Assembly (NCBI GenBank): GCA_001464385.1
Contig: LNFB01000037.1
Span: 1 to 42,447, forward strand
From: Deltaproteobacteria bacterium Ga0077550
Lineage (GTDB): Bacteria > Myxococcota_A > Polyangia > Nannocystales > Nannocystaceae
DNA length: 42,447 nucleotides
Reading direction: 5' to 3'
This document shows, one piece after another, positions 16,070 through 22,940 of the stretch. Made by a program: the position numbers and the translations under genes. The number at the start of each line of letters is the position of its first letter. Position 1 is the stretch's first letter. The notes below the pieces were generated by a model that worked only from the letters and a program-made list of their open reading frames with translations, had not been told where the DNA came from and ran no database searches.

Positions 16070-16554
16070 TCGGACGGCACCACATCGGCCTGGCGTTCGT
16101 CGCCGGCCTCGCCTGCGCGTGGGCCTGCGACGGCGGCGAGCGCTGCGGCCCGAGCACGGCCACGGTCGCCCGCGTCATCGACGGCGACACCGTCGAGCTC
16201 ACCTCCGGCGAGCGCGTCCGGTACCTGATGATCGACACGCCGGAGACCACCGGCGGCAAGAACGACTGCTTCGGCGCCGAGGCGGTGGCGTTCAACCGCC
16301 AGGCCGTCGAGGGCCGCGAGGTGAGCCTCACCTACGACGAGGTCTGCGAGGACGACTACGGCAGGTTGCTGGCGTACGTCTCGGTCGGCGACCGCGAGAT
16401 CAACGCGCTGATGGTCGAGCGCGGCTACGCGTGCGTGCTGCAGATCCCGCCCAACGGCGCGGACCGGGCCGACGAGTTCGACGACCTCGAGTACGCGGCG
16501 AAGAACGGCATGGCCGGGCTCTGGGGCGCGTGCGAAGAGGTGACGTGTGATTAG
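16066..16554 (+). CDS. Small staphylococcal-nuclease-like lipoprotein
   Basis: GTG 16066 overlaps the stop of the five-LTD gene (GTGA). The 162-residue product has a hydrophobic signal with Cys at positions 17 and 21 (GLACAWAC) and then a compact SNase domain. Active-site equivalents are all present: Asp39 in IDGDTVEL, Arg52 in RVRYLMIDTPE, Asp57, Thr58, Glu60, and Arg in DDYGRLLAYV. ALMVERGYACVL is the usual following helix and AAKNGMAGLWG the usual end. It keeps the canonical Thr, unlike the larger nuclease upstream, so the two enzymes may differ in activity. It should act outside the cytoplasm on DNA or RNA. The next gene overlaps by 8 bases. Confidence 0.9.
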   Translation: MIGRHHIGLAFVAGLACAWACDGGERCGPSTATVARVIDGDTVELTSGERVRYLMIDTPETTGGKNDCFGAEAVAFNRQAVEGREVSLTYDEVCEDDYGRLLAYVSVGDREINALMVERGYACVLQIPPNGADRADEFDDLEYAAKNGMAGLWGACEEVTCD

Positions 16555-18829
16555 GCGGGGTCACAGGCTGACGTCCTGGCTGCGTCGGTGCTCGATCGCG
16601 CTGATCGCTGCGCTGTGGATCGTCGTGCCGCGGATCGCCCACGCGATCGAGTACGAGGTGTTCATCGACGTCGAGGACGAGGACGAACTCTACGACCTCT
16701 ACGTGACCGGGCAGATCAGCGAGTCGACCTACCTGTCGCTGCTCGACGTCTTCCGGGCCGGCACGGATCTCGACGTGGCCGACCGCGACGCCCTGTATGC
16801 GCTGCCCAACCTGACGTACGCGGAGGTCGATCGCATCCTCGCCTACCGTGCGGAGGCCGGTCGCATCCGCGATCCCGCGGCGCTCGTGCCCGCGGGGGTC
16901 TTGAGCGCGCGCAAGCTCGCGTCGATCGCGGTGTTCCTCCAGGTCGGCGATGGGCCGAAGGGACGCGCCCCCGCCACCGGTTTTGCGCAGTACCAGACGA
17001 TCTGGACGGCGAAGGACGACCGGGTGCCGCCGATGGTCCTGCGCGCCCGGATCACCACGCTGCGCCACCTGACGCTCGGCATGGCCGGGGTGGTCGCTCG
17101 CAACCAGCCCGGCATCGCCTCGTGGGACCCGAATCGCAACGCCCTCATCGCCGATGGACCGGCAGCGCGCGTGCGACTGCCCAAGGTCTTCGTGCAATGG
17201 GACACGCCGACGTACGGCGTGATCGTGGGCTCGTATCGCATCGGCTTCGGCCAGCGACTGACCTTCGACAACAGCGGCCGCTACACGCCCAACGGGTTCT
17301 ACCTCGACGACGCGTATTACCGACGCTTCGATCTGACCCGGCGATGCAAGGAATCGCCGGGCGAACTCGACGCCACCCCCTGCGATACTTCGGAGTACGC
17401 CACCCCCGACTTCGCGACGCGGTACGGGTTGCTCGGCGTGGCCGCGGGCGCCAAGCGCATCCCGGTGGGCAAGGGCTGGCTGCAGATGTACGGGTTCTTC
17501 TCGTATCAGCGCCGCGACCTGTACCAGTACCAGATGTACGACAAGAACGTGTGCGACGACGCGACGTCCGATGACGACTCGTGCGCGGCACCGGCGATCT
17601 ACAAGCGTCCCTCGCCGCTGCTCGCCGAGACCAGCAAGTTCTCGTTCGCCACGCTCCCCAACATGTTCGACCTCGTGCTCGGCGGCGGGAACTTCGCGTG
17701 GTTCCATGATCGGCGCACCCACGTCGGTGTGACCGGGTTCGGCGCCCAACCGAAGTTCCTCGTCGAGGGCGCCGACCTCGATTTTCGCCCGTACGCTCCG
17801 CTCCCCTACGGCGGATCCTTCGGCGCTGTCGGAGCCGACGCGTCGTGGGGGCATCGTTGGGCCGATGTATTCGTCGAGGTCGCGCGCAGCTTCGACCATG
17901 AGGACCAGAGGCTCGGTGGTGGCTATGCTGGCATCCTGCGCCACACGGCGACCTGGGACGTCCACGAGGTCGAGGTCTCGGCGCGCTACTACGACGACGA
18001 CTACAACAACCCGTTCGCCCGCCCCATCACGGCCGCGGATCAGAACAACGGCGTGCGGGCGTCGGACGAGATCGGCGGCCGAGTCCGCTACAGCGCGTTC
18101 CTGGCCGATCGCGCGTCCGTACGATCACTGCTCGACCTGTGGTCCGGCGTAGACGGCGAGCAGATCCAGCTCAACGCCTATGTGCGGGCGGATGTCGACG
18201 TCAACGATTGGTTCCGCCCAGGTCTCTGGTTCCAGGTCCGCGATCGCAACCTCCGCAGCCTCAACAACGTGCTCGGTGTCGATGGGGACGCCGACCCGTT
18301 CGTCGACGGGCGGCAGGTCGTCGAGTCCGCCTGCGACATCGGCGACTCTGGCAGCACCATCGACCCGGTCGACATCGTCTTCACCCCCGAGGACCTGGAT
18401 CCAGACGTGGACCTCGGGGCCCGCGGGGTCTGCACCGGCGAGCGCTACTCCGTGACGCCGCGCCTGCGCTTCGCGCCCCATCGGCGCGTGTGGATGCTGC
18501 TGCAGTACCGCCACGACTTCGTCGAGGACAGCAATCACCCCAACTCGATCCGGCACGACGCCAACCTGATGGCCACGATCAGCGCCCGGCCGATCGACCC
18601 GCTGCGCCTTCGCATGCGCTGGCGCTACTACAACGACGACATCTCCACGAACACGCGGCTCGAGGACTCGCTGTGGGGCTACCTCGACGTCTCCTACCAA
18701 GTCGCCCGCTGGCTGATCCCCCGCATCCGCTACGACATCATCTTCCGGCTCGACAAGCGCGAGTCGACACTCGCGCGCTCGCCGAACCCGGAGCACTGGC
18801 TGTTGTTCGAGCTCGAGTCGCGCTTCTGA
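16547..18829 (+). CDS. Outer-membrane beta-barrel with helix-hairpin-helix N-domain
   Basis: GTG 16547 overlaps the nuclease gene by 8 bases and has AGAGG upstream; the product is 760 residues. The signal peptide ends at RIAHA. Residues of about 38-125 are helical, with repeated Leu/Asp patterns and a ComEA-like helix-hairpin-helix phrase (ALPNLTYAEVDRILAYRAEA then GRIRDPAAL). From about 140 to the end there are alternating amphipathic strands rich in Tyr, Arg and Asp, such as MYGFFSYQRRDLYQYQMY and SARYYDDDYNNPFARP. The last residue is Phe (LFELESRF), the beta-signal of outer-membrane proteins. Similar helix-hairpin-helix/barrel proteins exist in Bacteroidetes. I infer a DNA-binding surface or uptake pore served by the two nucleases; this is untested. 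Confidence 0.82.
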   Translation: MIRRGHRLTSWLRRCSIALIAALWIVVPRIAHAIEYEVFIDVEDEDELYDLYVTGQISESTYLSLLDVFRAGTDLDVADRDALYALPNLTYAEVDRILAYRAEAGRIRDPAALVPAGVLSARKLASIAVFLQVGDGPKGRAPATGFAQYQTIWTAKDDRVPPMVLRARITTLRHLTLGMAGVVARNQPGIASWDPNRNALIADGPAARVRLPKVFVQWDTPTYGVIVGSYRIGFGQRLTFDNSGRYTPNGFYLDDAYYRRFDLTRRCKESPGELDATPCDTSEYATPDFATRYGLLGVAAGAKRIPVGKGWLQMYGFFSYQRRDLYQYQMYDKNVCDDATSDDDSCAAPAIYKRPSPLLAETSKFSFATLPNMFDLVLGGGNFAWFHDRRTHVGVTGFGAQPKFLVEGADLDFRPYAPLPYGGSFGAVGADASWGHRWADVFVEVARSFDHEDQRLGGGYAGILRHTATWDVHEVEVSARYYDDDYNNPFARPITAADQNNGVRASDEIGGRVRYSAFLADRASVRSLLDLWSGVDGEQIQLNAYVRADVDVNDWFRPGLWFQVRDRNLRSLNNVLGVDGDADPFVDGRQVVESACDIGDSGSTIDPVDIVFTPEDLDPDVDLGARGVCTGERYSVTPRLRFAPHRRVWMLLQYRHDFVEDSNHPNSIRHDANLMATISARPIDPLRLRMRWRYYNDDISTNTRLEDSLWGYLDVSYQVARWLIPRIRYDIIFRLDKRESTLARSPNPEHWLLFELESRF

Positions 18830-18846
18830 ACCAGCGCGACTCGAGC
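18811..18846. terminator. Perfect 13-bp inverted repeat at convergent gene ends
   Basis: GCTCGAGTCGCGC (18811-18823) and its exact reverse complement (18834-18846) flank a ten-base loop that contains the operon's stop codon (TGA 18827-18829). The facing gene ends at 18855. There is no T-tract, but the stem is strong and symmetric, so a bidirectional terminator or 3'-end stabiliser is the natural reading. Confidence 0.7.
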
Positions 18847-18854
18847 CCTCGGCC

Positions 18855-19223
18855 TCAGCCGCCGCGCTTGCGGGCGCCGTTCTTCACCGGCGCCGCGGCG
18901 CGCGGCCTGGGCGCTCGCGCACCCAGGGCATCGCGGGCCAGGCCCACGACGGCGTCACTCGTCAGGATCGCGCGGCCGATCGAGCGCAGCGCGGCCGTCG
19001 TCGCCATCCGCACGGCGAAGCGCGGCACCCCGCCGCCGAGCACGTAGCCGGCGGCAAAGGCGATGCCGAGGGTGCGGTACGGATGGGCGCGGGCCTCGGC
19101 GGCGATGGTCTCGACCGCTTCGTTCAGCAGGGCGGACGGATCGATCCCGCCGCCCCCACGGCGCTCGTCGTCGTGGTCGTCGTCGGGCTCGAGGGTCGGG
19201 GCGGATTTCGCTTCGGTGGCCAT
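18855..19223 (-). CDS. Small ElaB/YqjD-like membrane protein
   Basis: The 122-residue protein has an acidic, His/Asp-rich N-terminus (EPDDDHDDERR), an amphipathic helix (ALLNEAVETIAAEARAHPYR) and a glycine-zipper membrane segment (TLGIAFAAGYVLGGGVPRFA). A basic tail follows (PRAAAPVKNGARKRGG). The helix followed by a HPYRTLGIAFAAGYVLGG segment is the pattern of DUF883 (ElaB/YqjD), inner-membrane proteins that anchor stationary-phase ribosomes in E. coli. The tail after the membrane segment is longer than usual. A Shine-Dalgarno GAGGAT lies five bases before ATG 19223, which is 14 bases after the stop of the preceding gene. Confidence 0.75.
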   Translation of the reverse strand: MATEAKSAPTLEPDDDHDDERRGGGGIDPSALLNEAVETIAAEARAHPYRTLGIAFAAGYVLGGGVPRFAVRMATTAALRSIGRAILTSDAVVGLARDALGARAPRPRAAAPVKNGARKRGG

Positions 19224-19237
19224 GGCGATCCTCGGGC

Positions 19238-19444
19238 CTAACGCATCAGGCGGCCGAGCAGGAAGCCCGCCGCCAGCGCGATGCCGACCGCGGTGAGCGG
19301 GCGCTCGACCACGAAGTCGGTCACCCGATTGCCGAGGTCCTCGAGCTTGTCGAGCAGGGGCTCGCCCGCCTCGTCGTGGTCGTGGTCTTGTTCGGGGATC
19401 TCGACCTCGATGGGATCGGCCGCGGACGCTGGGGTCTTGGACAT
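19238..19444 (-). CDS. Small ElaB/YqjD-like tail-anchored protein
   Basis: The 68-residue protein has an acidic N-terminus (VEIPEQDHDHDEAGEPLL), a helix (DKLEDLGNRVTDFVVERP) and a C-terminal membrane segment (LTAVGIALAAGFLLGRLMR). The RPLTAVGIALAAGFLLGRL ending is the DUF883/ElaB-type tail anchor. AGGAGA lies nine bases before the ATG. It sits in the middle of a run of small membrane-protein genes, 45 bases after the YtxH-like gene. I infer an inner-membrane protein expressed in stress or stationary phase. Confidence 0.78.
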   Translation of the reverse strand: MSKTPASAADPIEVEIPEQDHDHDEAGEPLLDKLEDLGNRVTDFVVERPLTAVGIALAAGFLLGRLMR

Positions 19445-19489
19445 GCGTGGGTCTCCTGGTCGACGACAGACGGACTCGGGCGCGGGGCT

Positions 19490-19804
19490 TCAGCGCGACG
19501 GCACCGCGGAGAGGACCTCGGAGTCGCCCGCGTCGTCATCGCCACCATTGTCGCCCTCGGCGACCTCGGCCTGCTCGCGCCGACGGCGGAGCTTCGCGCC
19601 CACGCCACGGACCTTCCGGCCGAGCTCGCCGCGCAGCTCGACGCCACGCTTGGGCGCGAGCATCAGGCCGAGGCCGGCGCCGACGAGGACCCCGACGCTG
19701 AACAGGCCGAGCGCCGGCAAGATGTAGTCGCTTGCGCTGCGTCGCGGCTGGAGGCCGATGGCGGCGAGCGCCGACTCGCTGTAGTCACGTGCACGTTCGA
19801 ACAT
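19490..19804 (-). CDS. YtxH-like small membrane protein
   Basis: Start ATG 19804 has GGGAG about eight bases upstream, giving 104 residues. A short N-terminal helix precedes a glycine-zipper membrane segment (LPALGLFSVGVLVGAGLGL) and the typical YtxH continuation MLAPKRGVELRGELGRKVR. An acidic tail closes it (EVAEGDNGGDDDAGDSE). YtxH proteins are general-stress membrane proteins of unknown mechanism. A promoter-like TTGCCT/TAAGGT pair lies upstream (19873-19878 and 19849-19854), so this gene may also be expressed apart from the two genes before it. Confidence 0.8.
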   Translation of the reverse strand: MFERARDYSESALAAIGLQPRRSASDYILPALGLFSVGVLVGAGLGLMLAPKRGVELRGELGRKVRGVGAKLRRRREQAEVAEGDNGGDDDAGDSEVLSAVPSR

Positions 19805-19848
19805 TGGTGTACTCCCGCGAGATCGCGCCACGCGATCGTTGCAGCGAC

Positions 19849-19878
19849 ACCTTAGGTCGGCCGCGGCGGTGAAGGCAA
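19849..19878 (-). promoter_or_regulatory. Promoter-like pair ahead of the YtxH-like gene
   Basis: On the minus strand TTGCCT (19878-19873) and TAAGGT (19854-19849) are 18 bases apart, in the 125-base gap before the YtxH-like gene. The leader would be about 38 bases and would include its Shine-Dalgarno. This is a consensus match only. Confidence 0.42.
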
Positions 19879-19929
19879 TCGCAGGTGTTGCAGTCCAGCG
19901 ATCGCCCGCGAACCCGCGTTCTGATGCCG

Positions 19930-20184
19930 CTATCGACGGGCGCGCCCATGCGCACGGTGGCGCGGGCGGACCAGCGCGCGCACGAGCAACACCGACGCGA
20001 GCGTCACCGCGGACACGCCCACGACGATGGCGGTCCATCGGCCGATGCGGCGGACCTCCGCGCGGACCCGGGCCGGGAGCTGCGCGAGCTCGGTGACGCG
20101 GGTGTCGAGGGCACCGAGCGTGTCATCGAGCTTGGCCCGCCGCGCGCGGATCGTCTGGATCAGCTCAGCTTTTCGCGGATCCAC
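19930..20184 (-). CDS. DUF3618-like one-TM protein
   Basis: GTG 20184 has GGAGG eight bases upstream, inside the preceding gene, which it overlaps by 25 bases. The 84-residue product has a charged coiled-coil-like N-half (AELIQTIRARRAKLDDTLG then ALDTRVTELAQLPARVRAEV) and one membrane segment (WTAIVVGVSAVTLASVLLV), then a basic tail. The pattern of an Arg/Lys helix with TLGALDTRV before a single membrane helix is like DUF3618, commonly encoded beside YqjE/holin-family genes, as here. Function unknown. Confidence 0.72.
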   Translation of the reverse strand: MDPRKAELIQTIRARRAKLDDTLGALDTRVTELAQLPARVRAEVRRIGRWTAIVVGVSAVTLASVLLVRALVRPRHRAHGRARR

Positions 20185-20663
20185 TGCTTGCCCTCCTCGA
20201 GCGCGAGCGTGCTCTGCTCGGCGAATCGATGCGCGCGCAGCCGATCGCGCCCCCGCACCAGCACGATCGCCGCGACGGTCCCCACCGCACCGCCGACGAC
20301 GAGGCAGGCGGCCCACGCCGGCATCACCTGGGCGAGCCCGAACGCCGCCGCGGCCAGCAGCATCGCGAGCGCCAGGAACCCCAGCGCGCCGCCGATCCCG
20401 AACACGACGCCGATCTGCGCCGCGACCTTCGCGTCCTCGCGCACCTCGAGCACGGCCAGCTCGACCTGCGCCTGCAGCACCCCGGCGGTCTCACCGACGG
20501 CGTCCTTTACCAGGGTCGCCAAGCTCGCCTCGCCCGCCACGGCCTGGGACCGCGCCACCGCCTGCGGCTCGGCCCGCGCCACCGCTCCGGCCGCGCGCGG
20601 CGCCGCGGGGGCGTCGCGCCGGGCGAGCGTGGTGCTGCGGTCCTGGGTCTCTCGCGGGGCCAT
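20160..20663 (-). CDS. YqjE/phage-holin-superfamily membrane protein
   Basis: From ATG 20663 the protein has 167 residues. A long Ala/Arg-rich N-terminus leads to a helix (ATLVKDAVGETAGVLQAQVE then LAVLEVREDAK) and two membrane segments (GALGFLALAMLLAAAAFGLA and CLVVGGAVGTVAAIVLV). A C-terminal helix closes it (LALEEGKQWIREKL). This is the layout of the holin-superfamily YqjE proteins. It heads a run of small membrane-protein genes similar in content to the E. coli yqjDEK locus. A -10-like TATCCT (20682-20677) lies 13 bases before the ATG with no Shine-Dalgarno, so the mRNA may be nearly leaderless. Confidence 0.8.
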   Translation of the reverse strand: MAPRETQDRSTTLARRDAPAAPRAAGAVARAEPQAVARSQAVAGEASLATLVKDAVGETAGVLQAQVELAVLEVREDAKVAAQIGVVFGIGGALGFLALAMLLAAAAFGLAQVMPAWAACLVVGGAVGTVAAIVLVRGRDRLRAHRFAEQSTLALEEGKQWIREKLS

Positions 20664-20736
20664 CGGTGGCGGCGCCAGGATAGCGCGGCCCCGGGCGCCG
20701 TGGGCCACCCCGCGGCACCATGCTAGCGTGGCATCC

Positions 20737-21912
20737 GTGGTGCGTCGCTGCATGGGCGTCTTCGGGGTGCTCGCGGCGGTGTCCACCGCGGGGTGTGTCG
20801 ATCGCATGCTCGTGCCGGCGGAGTGTGGCGATGGCATCGCCGTGCGCGGCGAGGTCTGCTTCGGCGACGTGGTCGAGTCGTTTCGGGTCCCGTTCGCGCC
20901 GTTGGCCCTGCGCGCCGCGGTGTTCGACGGCGATGGCGTCCCGGACGTGCTGGTCACCGGCGTCGACGGGGCCGGCGCGGTGGTCGGGACGCTCTCCCGC
21001 GGCGCGGGCGATGGCACACTCGCGAGTCCCGTCGACGCCGGCGTGTTCGGCTGCAGCGCCTACCCGGCCACGGGCGACGCGAACGGCGACGCGACCCGCG
21101 ATCTCCTGGTCGACGCCTGCGACGACACGATGCTCGTCTTCCTCGGGGGGCCCGACGGGCGCTTCGCGTCCCCGGCCATCGTCGACGTCGATGTCGCGAC
21201 GCGGACCTCGGCGATCGAGGACGTCGACGCCGACGGGATCGCGGACGTCATCGCCCTCGGAAGCGCGGGCGACGTGGTCGCGCTGACGTGGGCGCGGGGC
21301 GACGGCGCGGGCGGCTACGCGGCGCCCGTGGGCACCGTCGTCGGCTCCGTCGGCGCGCCCGACGAGCCGACGGGCTTCTCGATCGGCCTGCTCGACGGCG
21401 ACGGGCTCCCCGACGTCGTGCTCTCCCACGCCGATCCGATGCAGCCGCCGCGCCTGGCCCTCGGCACCGGAGGTGCGTTCGCCGATCCGATCCCGTGGCC
21501 CGAGCTCCCACCGGCGCGCGGCGTCGCCAGCCTCGAGGTCGACGGCGATGGTGACCGCGAGCTCGTCGTCATCGGCACCGACGGCACCACGTTCGAGGTC
21601 TGGCGCGGCCGCGTCGGCGCGCTGCGCCGACTCGCGACGACGTCGATCGACGACGCACCGGGGCGCGTGCTCGCGGCCGGCGACATCGACGGCGACGGTG
21701 GCCTCGATCTCGCGTTCCACGACCCCACGCGCACCGACATCGACCTGTGGCTCGGCGACGGCGACGGCGGCTGGGACCGAGCGGGTCGGCTGGCCGTCGG
21801 CGACCCGGTCGATCAGCTCGCGATCCTCGACCTCGACGACGACGGGGCCGCCGAACTGGTGATCGGGGCGTTCTCGGCGGGGGCGATCACGATCCTCCCG
21901 AGCGACCCGTGA
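20737..21912 (+). CDS. FG-GAP seven-repeat propeller lipoprotein
   Basis: I start at GTG 20737 (391 residues), because TAGCGT at 20724-20729 lies seven bases upstream as a -10-like element and because the start gives an RR-containing signal peptide ending in STAGC, a lipobox. ATG 20752 is the alternative. Unlike the pair at the left end, there is no Ser/Thr linker: the propeller starts at about residue 50. Seven repeats have cores such as FDGDGVPDV, DVDADGIADV, LDGDGLPDV, VDGDGDREL, DIDGDGGLDL and DLDDDGAAEL. Some calcium loops are degenerate (DANGDATRDL). Its TGA abuts the TCA of the convergent sigma factor gene, making a shared TGATCA. Confidence 0.83.
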   Translation: MVRRCMGVFGVLAAVSTAGCVDRMLVPAECGDGIAVRGEVCFGDVVESFRVPFAPLALRAAVFDGDGVPDVLVTGVDGAGAVVGTLSRGAGDGTLASPVDAGVFGCSAYPATGDANGDATRDLLVDACDDTMLVFLGGPDGRFASPAIVDVDVATRTSAIEDVDADGIADVIALGSAGDVVALTWARGDGAGGYAAPVGTVVGSVGAPDEPTGFSIGLLDGDGLPDVVLSHADPMQPPRLALGTGGAFADPIPWPELPPARGVASLEVDGDGDRELVVIGTDGTTFEVWRGRVGALRRLATTSIDDAPGRVLAAGDIDGDGGLDLAFHDPTRTDIDLWLGDGDGGWDRAGRLAVGDPVDQLAILDLDDDGAAELVIGAFSAGAITILPSDP

Positions 21913-22821
21913 TCAGAGCGTCTGGCGCTTGAGCAGCCGGCTCACCGTCACGTCGATGTCCGCCGTCACCAGGCGCAGGATGCTGTCGAGCTCTGCGCCC
22001 TCCACCGCGATCTGCTCGCGCAGCGTCGCGCGGGTCCGCTCGAGCAGCGCGACGCGGGCATCGGCGACCCAGCGGGCGATCGTCGCCCGGTGCACCCGAT
22101 AGATGCCCGCGATCTCGTCGAAGCGCAGCCGATGCACGAAGTGATGCCGCAGCAGGTTGCGCTGCCGCGTCGACAGGGTCGCCAGCGCGGCCGCGAACGC
22201 GGTGCGGAACTCCTGCCGGTAGCGCTCCTTCACGTAGGCGAGCTCGGGGTCGCCCTCGCTCGCGCGCTCGGAGACGATCTCGTCGCCCACCAGCACCTCG
22301 GGCTCGCGCTGGCGCACCCGCATCATGTCGATGTACGTGCGCCGCGCGGTGATCCGGACCCACCGACGCAGGCTGCCGCGGCCCGAGTACTCGCCGATCT
22401 TGGGCCCCGCCGGCGGCTTGCCCATGAACAGCTTGTGCCGCACCTCCTGCTTGAAGTCGTCACCGCGGACCTCGTCGCCCGCCATCGACGACACACCCCG
22501 GGCGATCTCCACCGCGAAGTCGCGCTCGAAGGCCTCGAGGGCGCGCCGCTCCTGCCGGGCGCACGCGCAGGCGAGGAAGAGGTCGGTCACGAACAGCCCA
22601 CCCAGGGCCTCGTCCGGGGCCTGCTCGGCGGGCATGCGCTCGGCGACGAAGCCGAGGAAGTCCTCGGCGCCCACCGTGAGCTGCGGCCACACCGCGAGCG
22701 CCTGGGCGAGCATGTCGCCGAGCAGCTCGGCGAGGTTGGGCAGCGCGGCGTAGGCGGCCCGCTGGCCCGGCGCGAGGCGGCCCAGGAACGCCTCGACGAG
22801 CTGACCGGGCGCGACACTCAC
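21913..22821 (-). CDS. Sigma-70 family factor, Myxococcales-specific type
   Basis: From GTG 22821 the product is 302 residues. The first 110 residues are helical and not sigma-like (AAYAALPNLAELLGDMLAQA; FLGFVAERMP). Region 2 follows (FKQEVRHKLFM; GRGSLRRWVRITARRTYIDM) and a region-4 helix-turn-helix (TLSTRQRNLLRHHFVHRLRF, then DEIAGIYRVHRATIARWVAD). This architecture matches the multicopy Myxococcales sigma family ('gmx1' type), named from memory of the family. No anti-sigma gene is adjacent. TATCCT (22837-22832) lies ten bases before the GTG and there is no Shine-Dalgarno. Target genes are unknown. Confidence 0.82.
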   Translation of the reverse strand: MSVAPGQLVEAFLGRLAPGQRAAYAALPNLAELLGDMLAQALAVWPQLTVGAEDFLGFVAERMPAEQAPDEALGGLFVTDLFLACACARQERRALEAFERDFAVEIARGVSSMAGDEVRGDDFKQEVRHKLFMGKPPAGPKIGEYSGRGSLRRWVRITARRTYIDMMRVRQREPEVLVGDEIVSERASEGDPELAYVKERYRQEFRTAFAAALATLSTRQRNLLRHHFVHRLRFDEIAGIYRVHRATIARWVADARVALLERTRATLREQIAVEGAELDSILRLVTADIDVTVSRLLKRQTL

Positions 22822-22928
22822 GGCAGTCGACAGGATACCGCGCGGCCGCGGCGTCCGGCCAGCCGCATGGCGACGGCCTACGCGATCTCGGCGGGCGCCG
22901 ACGGCGTGTCTTCGCCGTGACGGTGCAC

Positions 22929-22934
22929 TACCAT
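22929..22934 (+). promoter_or_regulatory. -10-like element deciding the MurG-like start
   Basis: TACCAT lies six bases before GTG 22941. If it is the -10, transcription starts at or just before that GTG, and the in-frame GTG at 22917 lies upstream of the transcript. No Shine-Dalgarno precedes either codon. Confidence 0.35.
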
Positions 22935-22940
22935 GCGCCC

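Noticed and set aside
16066..16554. A micrococcal-nuclease toxin with the neighbouring gene as immunity
   Set aside because: The nuclease has its own export signal and is embedded in an operon of exported proteins; no small cytoplasmic immunity-like gene is adjacent.
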